Shown here: positions 29,002 to 32,040 of the stretch, piece by piece
Numbering within the stretch: the stretch's first letter is position 1
Layout: each line of letters starts with the position of its first letter
NCBI GenBank assembly: GCA_002360535.1
Contig: DEQR01000031.1
Span: forward strand, 6,901 to 38,940
Direction of reading: 5' to 3'
Source of the DNA: Thiobacillus sp. UBA3361
GTDB taxonomy: Bacteria > Pseudomonadota > Gammaproteobacteria > Burkholderiales > Thiobacillaceae
DNA: 32,040 bases
Notes under the pieces: generated by a model
Seen by the model: only the letters and a program-made list of their open reading frames with translations
Databases searched by the model: none
Told to the model about the DNA's origin: nothing
Translations under genes and position numbers: made by a program

Positions 29002-32000
29002 GCAGCGCCGACATCGTCAGGCGTCGCATCCGGCGCCTGTGGCAGTGGCCGCTGATCGCCCTCGTGGTGCTCAGCCTGGCCGCCATCGCCGCCTATGAGC
29101 TGATCGCCTCGCCGTTCCAGGCCACCCTGCTGGCCACTTACGCGCAACGGCTCAATTTCCAGCTGGAGGACGGCCCCAGCGACCGCATCCGCTTCCCCAA
29201 GTCCGGCCCCTATGACATCCGCCTGGGCTATGTGGGGTTGCCCGGTTTCAGCGAGCGCCTGACCAAGGCCGGCTTCGCCGTCACCCGGCAGGCGCGCATG
29301 TCGCCGGAGATGAAACGCATCATGTCCTGGGGGCTGTTCCCGCCCTATCGGGAAAAATCCGCCGCCGGCCTGGACGTGCGCGATTGCCGCAACAACGTGC
29401 TGTACCAATCCCACTACCCACGGCACACCTATCCGGAGTTCAAGGCCGTCCCCGCGGTGGTGGCCAACACCCTGCTGTTCATCGAAAACCGGGAACTGCT
29501 GGACCCCAACCACCCGCAGCGCAATCCGGCCATCGAATGGGACCGTCTCGCCCAGGCGCTCCTGGAGAAGGCCATGCAGACCGTCGATCCGGCGCGCAAC
29601 GTGCCCGGCGGCTCCACCCTCGCCACCCAGATCGAAAAATATCGCCACTCCCCCGACGGCCTGACCCTGACCGCCGGCGACAAGCTGACCCAGATGGCCT
29701 CGGCGTCGGTGCGCGCCTATCTGGAAGGGCGCGACACGCGTATCACCCGCCAGCGCATCGTGCTGGACTACCTGAACACGGTCCCTCTGGCCGCCGCCCC
29801 CCGGCATGGCGAGGTGCACGGCATCGGCGACGGCCTGGAGGCCTGGTTCGGACTGGACTTCGACCAGGTCAACCAGCTGCTGCGCAAGCCCGAACCCAGC
29901 GCCGAGGCGGCGCGCGCCTACAAGCATGTGCTGGGGCTGCTCATCTCCCAGCGCAAACCCTCCTGGTACCTGCTCAGCGGACGCGAACAGCTCGACCGGC
30001 AGGCGGACGCACACCTGAAGCTGATGACCGAGGCGGGCGTCATCACGCCGGCCTTCCGCGATCTGGCGCTGAAGCAGCACATCCGTTTCCGGGACAAGGC
30101 CGACTACGCCAAGAGCAACGGCAACAGCGGCTTCATCGGCCAGAAGGCGGCCAACGCCATGCGTGTGGAATTGACGCGGCTGCTCAACGTGCCCGGGTTG
30201 TACGACCTGGACCGCATCGACCTCACCGCCGAGTCAACCCTGCACGTCCCCACCCAGCGGGCCATCGCCGACTTCCTCAGCCGCCTGGACGACCCGGTGG
30301 TGGTGGAGGCCGCCGGTCTGTACGGCCATTACCTGCTGTCACCGGGCAACGATCTCTCCAAGCCGATCTTCGGCTTCACCCTGTACGAGCTGAGCGACCG
30401 GGGCGCCCTGCTGCGGGTGCAGGCGGACAACCTGAACCAACCCTTCGACATCAACCAGGGGGCCAAGCTGGACATGGGCTCGTCGGCCAAGCTGCGCACC
30501 CTGATCACCTATCTGCAGATCATCGCCGAGCTGCACGCCCAATACGCCGGCCTGGACGGCAAGGCCCTGGCGGCGGTGCCGGCGACCGAGCGGGATGTGC
30601 TGACCCGCTGGATGCTGGACTGGCTGCGCCGGACGAACGACCGCTCTCTGGAGGCCGCCCTCACCGCAGCCATGGACCGGACCTATTCCGCCAGCCCAGG
30701 CGAGTCCTTTTTCACCGGCGGCGGCCTGCACCGCTTCAACAACTTCCACAAGGAAGACGACGCCAAGGTCATGGACCTGTGGGAGGCCACCCGCCATTCG
30801 GTCAACCTGCCCTTCATCCGCCTGATGCGCGACATCGTGCGGCATTTCATGTACCGTGCCCCGAGCACCGCGGCGCGCGTCATGCAGGATGCCAACGACC
30901 CGCGCCGCCAGACTTACCTGCTCAAGTTCGCCGACCAGGAGGGCCAGGCCTTCCTGGCCCGCTTCTACAAGAAGTACAAGGGCAGCACCCCCCAACAGGC
31001 CACCGACAGCCTGCTCAACCACCTGACGGCCAACCCCAAGCGGCTGGCGGCGGTCTATCGCTACCTCAACCCTCGATCCGACCTGGCCAGCTTCACGGCC
31101 CTGCTGAAATCGCGCCTGACCAGCCCCGCCAGCCTGGACGAAGGGGATTTCGCCTATCTCTACGAAACCTACGGCCCGGACAAGTTCAACCTCTCGGACC
31201 GGGGCTACATCACCCAGATCCACCCGCTGGAACTGTGGCTGGTGGCCTACCTGAACACCCATCCCAAGGCGGGCTGGAAGGAGATCGTCCAGAGCAGCGC
31301 CAACGAACGGGTACATGTCTATGAATGGCTGTTCTCCACCAGCCGCAAGAACGCCCAGGACCTACGCATCCTCAGCCTGCTGGAGATCGAGGCCTTCCAG
31401 GAGATCCACCGGCGCTGGCGCAAGCTGGGCTACCCCTTCTCCAGCCTGGTGCCGTCCTATGCCTCGGCCATCGGCTCATCCGCCGACCGGCCGGCCGCCC
31501 TGGCCGAGCTGCTGGGCGTGATCCGCAACGACGGCGTCAAGCTGCCGCCGGTGTCGCTGACCCGGCTGGAATTCGCCGCCGGCACCCCCTTCCACACCGT
31601 ATTCCAGCGCCTCAAACCGAGGGGAGAGGCGCTCTTCCCGGCAGCGGTGGCACAGGTGCTCAGGCGCGCCCTCATCCAGGTGGTGGAGGACGGCACCGCA
31701 CGGCGCGTGCGCGGCACGTTCGCCACCGCCGACGGCGGGCATCTGGTGATCGGCGGCAAGACCGGCACCGGCGACCACCGCAAGGAGATCTACGCCGCCA
31801 ACGGCACCGTGCTGGAATCCAAGGTCATGAACCGGGTGGCCACCTTCGCCTTCTTCCTGGGCGAGCGCTATTTCGGAGTGATGACCGCCTTCGTGCCCGG
31901 CGAGGCGGCCGGCGACTACCACTTCACCAGCGCCCTGCCGGTGCAACTGCTCAAGGTCATCGAGCCGGCCCTGCGGCCCCTGGTGTTCGGGCCCGAGGTC

Positions 32001-32040
32001 CGGGAGCCCACCTGGGCCGAACAGGTCAGCCGCTTCGAGG
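28998..32040 (+). CDS. Class A penicillin-binding protein (GT51 plus transpeptidase), 3' end beyond window
   Basis: The frame starts at the ATG overlapping the hemF stop and stays open for 1014 codons to the window edge. A cytoplasmic tail and one membrane helix (about residues 15-36) precede a glycosyltransferase-51 domain: Glu163 in LLFIENRELL, PGGSTLATQ at about 203-211, and RQRIVLDYLNTVPLA at about 251-265. The penicillin-binding part has all three motifs: S495-S-A-K498, S601-V-N603 and K921-T-G-T924. It would polymerise and cross-link peptidoglycan in the periplasm. Two features are unusual: over 300 residues separate SxN from KTG, and the second GT51 glutamate region reads KLTQM. Co-translation with hemF is probably positional. 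The C-terminus is missing only because the window ends. Confidence 0.88.
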   Translation, partial: MSSADIVRRRIRRLWQWPLIALVVLSLAAIAAYELIASPFQATLLATYAQRLNFQLEDGPSDRIRFPKSGPYDIRLGYVGLPGFSERLTKAGFAVTRQARMSPEMKRIMSWGLFPPYREKSAAGLDVRDCRNNVLYQSHYPRHTYPEFKAVPAVVANTLLFIENRELLDPNHPQRNPAIEWDRLAQALLEKAMQTVDPARNVPGGSTLATQIEKYRHSPDGLTLTAGDKLTQMASASVRAYLEGRDTRITRQRIVLDYLNTVPLAAAPRHGEVHGIGDGLEAWFGLDFDQVNQLLRKPEPSAEAARAYKHVLGLLISQRKPSWYLLSGREQLDRQADAHLKLMTEAGVITPAFRDLALKQHIRFRDKADYAKSNGNSGFIGQKAANAMRVELTRLLNVPGLYDLDRIDLTAESTLHVPTQRAIADFLSRLDDPVVVEAAGLYGHYLLSPGNDLSKPIFGFTLYELSDRGALLRVQADNLNQPFDINQGAKLDMGSSAKLRTLITYLQIIAELHAQYAGLDGKALAAVPATERDVLTRWMLDWLRRTNDRSLEAALTAAMDRTYSASPGESFFTGGGLHRFNNFHKEDDAKVMDLWEATRHSVNLPFIRLMRDIVRHFMYRAPSTAARVMQDANDPRRQTYLLKFADQEGQAFLARFYKKYKGSTPQQATDSLLNHLTANPKRLAAVYRYLNPRSDLASFTALLKSRLTSPASLDEGDFAYLYETYGPDKFNLSDRGYITQIHPLELWLVAYLNTHPKAGWKEIVQSSANERVHVYEWLFSTSRKNAQDLRILSLLEIEAFQEIHRRWRKLGYPFSSLVPSYASAIGSSADRPAALAELLGVIRNDGVKLPPVSLTRLEFAAGTPFHTVFQRLKPRGEALFPAAVAQVLRRALIQVVEDGTARRVRGTFATADGGHLVIGGKTGTGDHRKEIYAANGTVLESKVMNRVATFAFFLGERYFGVMTAFVPGEAAGDYHFTSALPVQLLKVIEPALRPLVFGPEVREPTWAEQVSRFE

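Noticed and set aside
29384..31324. Long open frame of 646 codons overlapping the PBP gene
   Set aside because: Its translation is an Arg/Pro/Gly-rich shadow in another phase; the true frame, beginning at 28998, has GT51 and penicillin-binding motifs.

Overview
The window is GC-rich, densely packed bacterial chromosome of a betaproteobacterial type. The lineage is an inference from gene content: glnE, ilvE with a zf-CHCC protein, dusB-fis-purH-purD, hemF and PEP-CTERM proteins together fit Rhodocyclales or Nitrosomonadales. I see no rRNA, tRNA, CRISPR array, integrase or transposase.

Layout. 1-470 is the end of a chemotaxis receptor broken by an in-frame amber codon. 672-6201 (+) holds glnE, a truncated Cache sensor joined out of frame to a start-less SlyD/SlpA-type FKBP, then ilvE, a zf-CHCC protein and a DUF302 protein, closed by a terminator. 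6202-7256 is AT-richer, with an inverted-repeat element and a lone PEP-CTERM gene behind a sigma-54-like promoter. 7294-12564 (-) holds hemN and the run lnt-senB-selD. SenB is the selenosugar synthase of selenoneine biosynthesis, but no senA is present. 12639-14459 (+) is a CPA1-type antiporter with a TrkA-N domain. 14620-19589 (+) is dusB-fis-purH-purD-tsaC. 19663-20821 holds a CBS-pair protein and a convergent SH3-repeat protein. 21243-22803 (-) is exbB-exbD-tonB. 23021-25231 (+) encodes three PEP-CTERM proteins, the middle one a ferritin-like DUF2202 protein, followed by a strong terminator and a TonB-dependent receptor with OprC/NosA-like copper motifs (25364-27688). hemF (28096-29001) overlaps a large class A penicillin-binding protein gene that runs off the right edge.

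How parts fit together. 21243-27688 looks like one envelope metal-handling neighbourhood: a TonB-ExbB-ExbD energiser, an outer-membrane receptor with copper-type ligands, and surface-sorted PEP-CTERM proteins including a putative diiron one. lnt-senB-selD would make selenophosphate and a selenosugar. The most unusual non-coding signal is a family of heptanucleotide repeats (C-rich mRNA strand ACCNCTN) that sits where the ribosome binding site should be, directly before senB, purH and purD. In the two purine gaps inverted copies follow the upstream stop codon, so the mRNA could fold into long hairpins.
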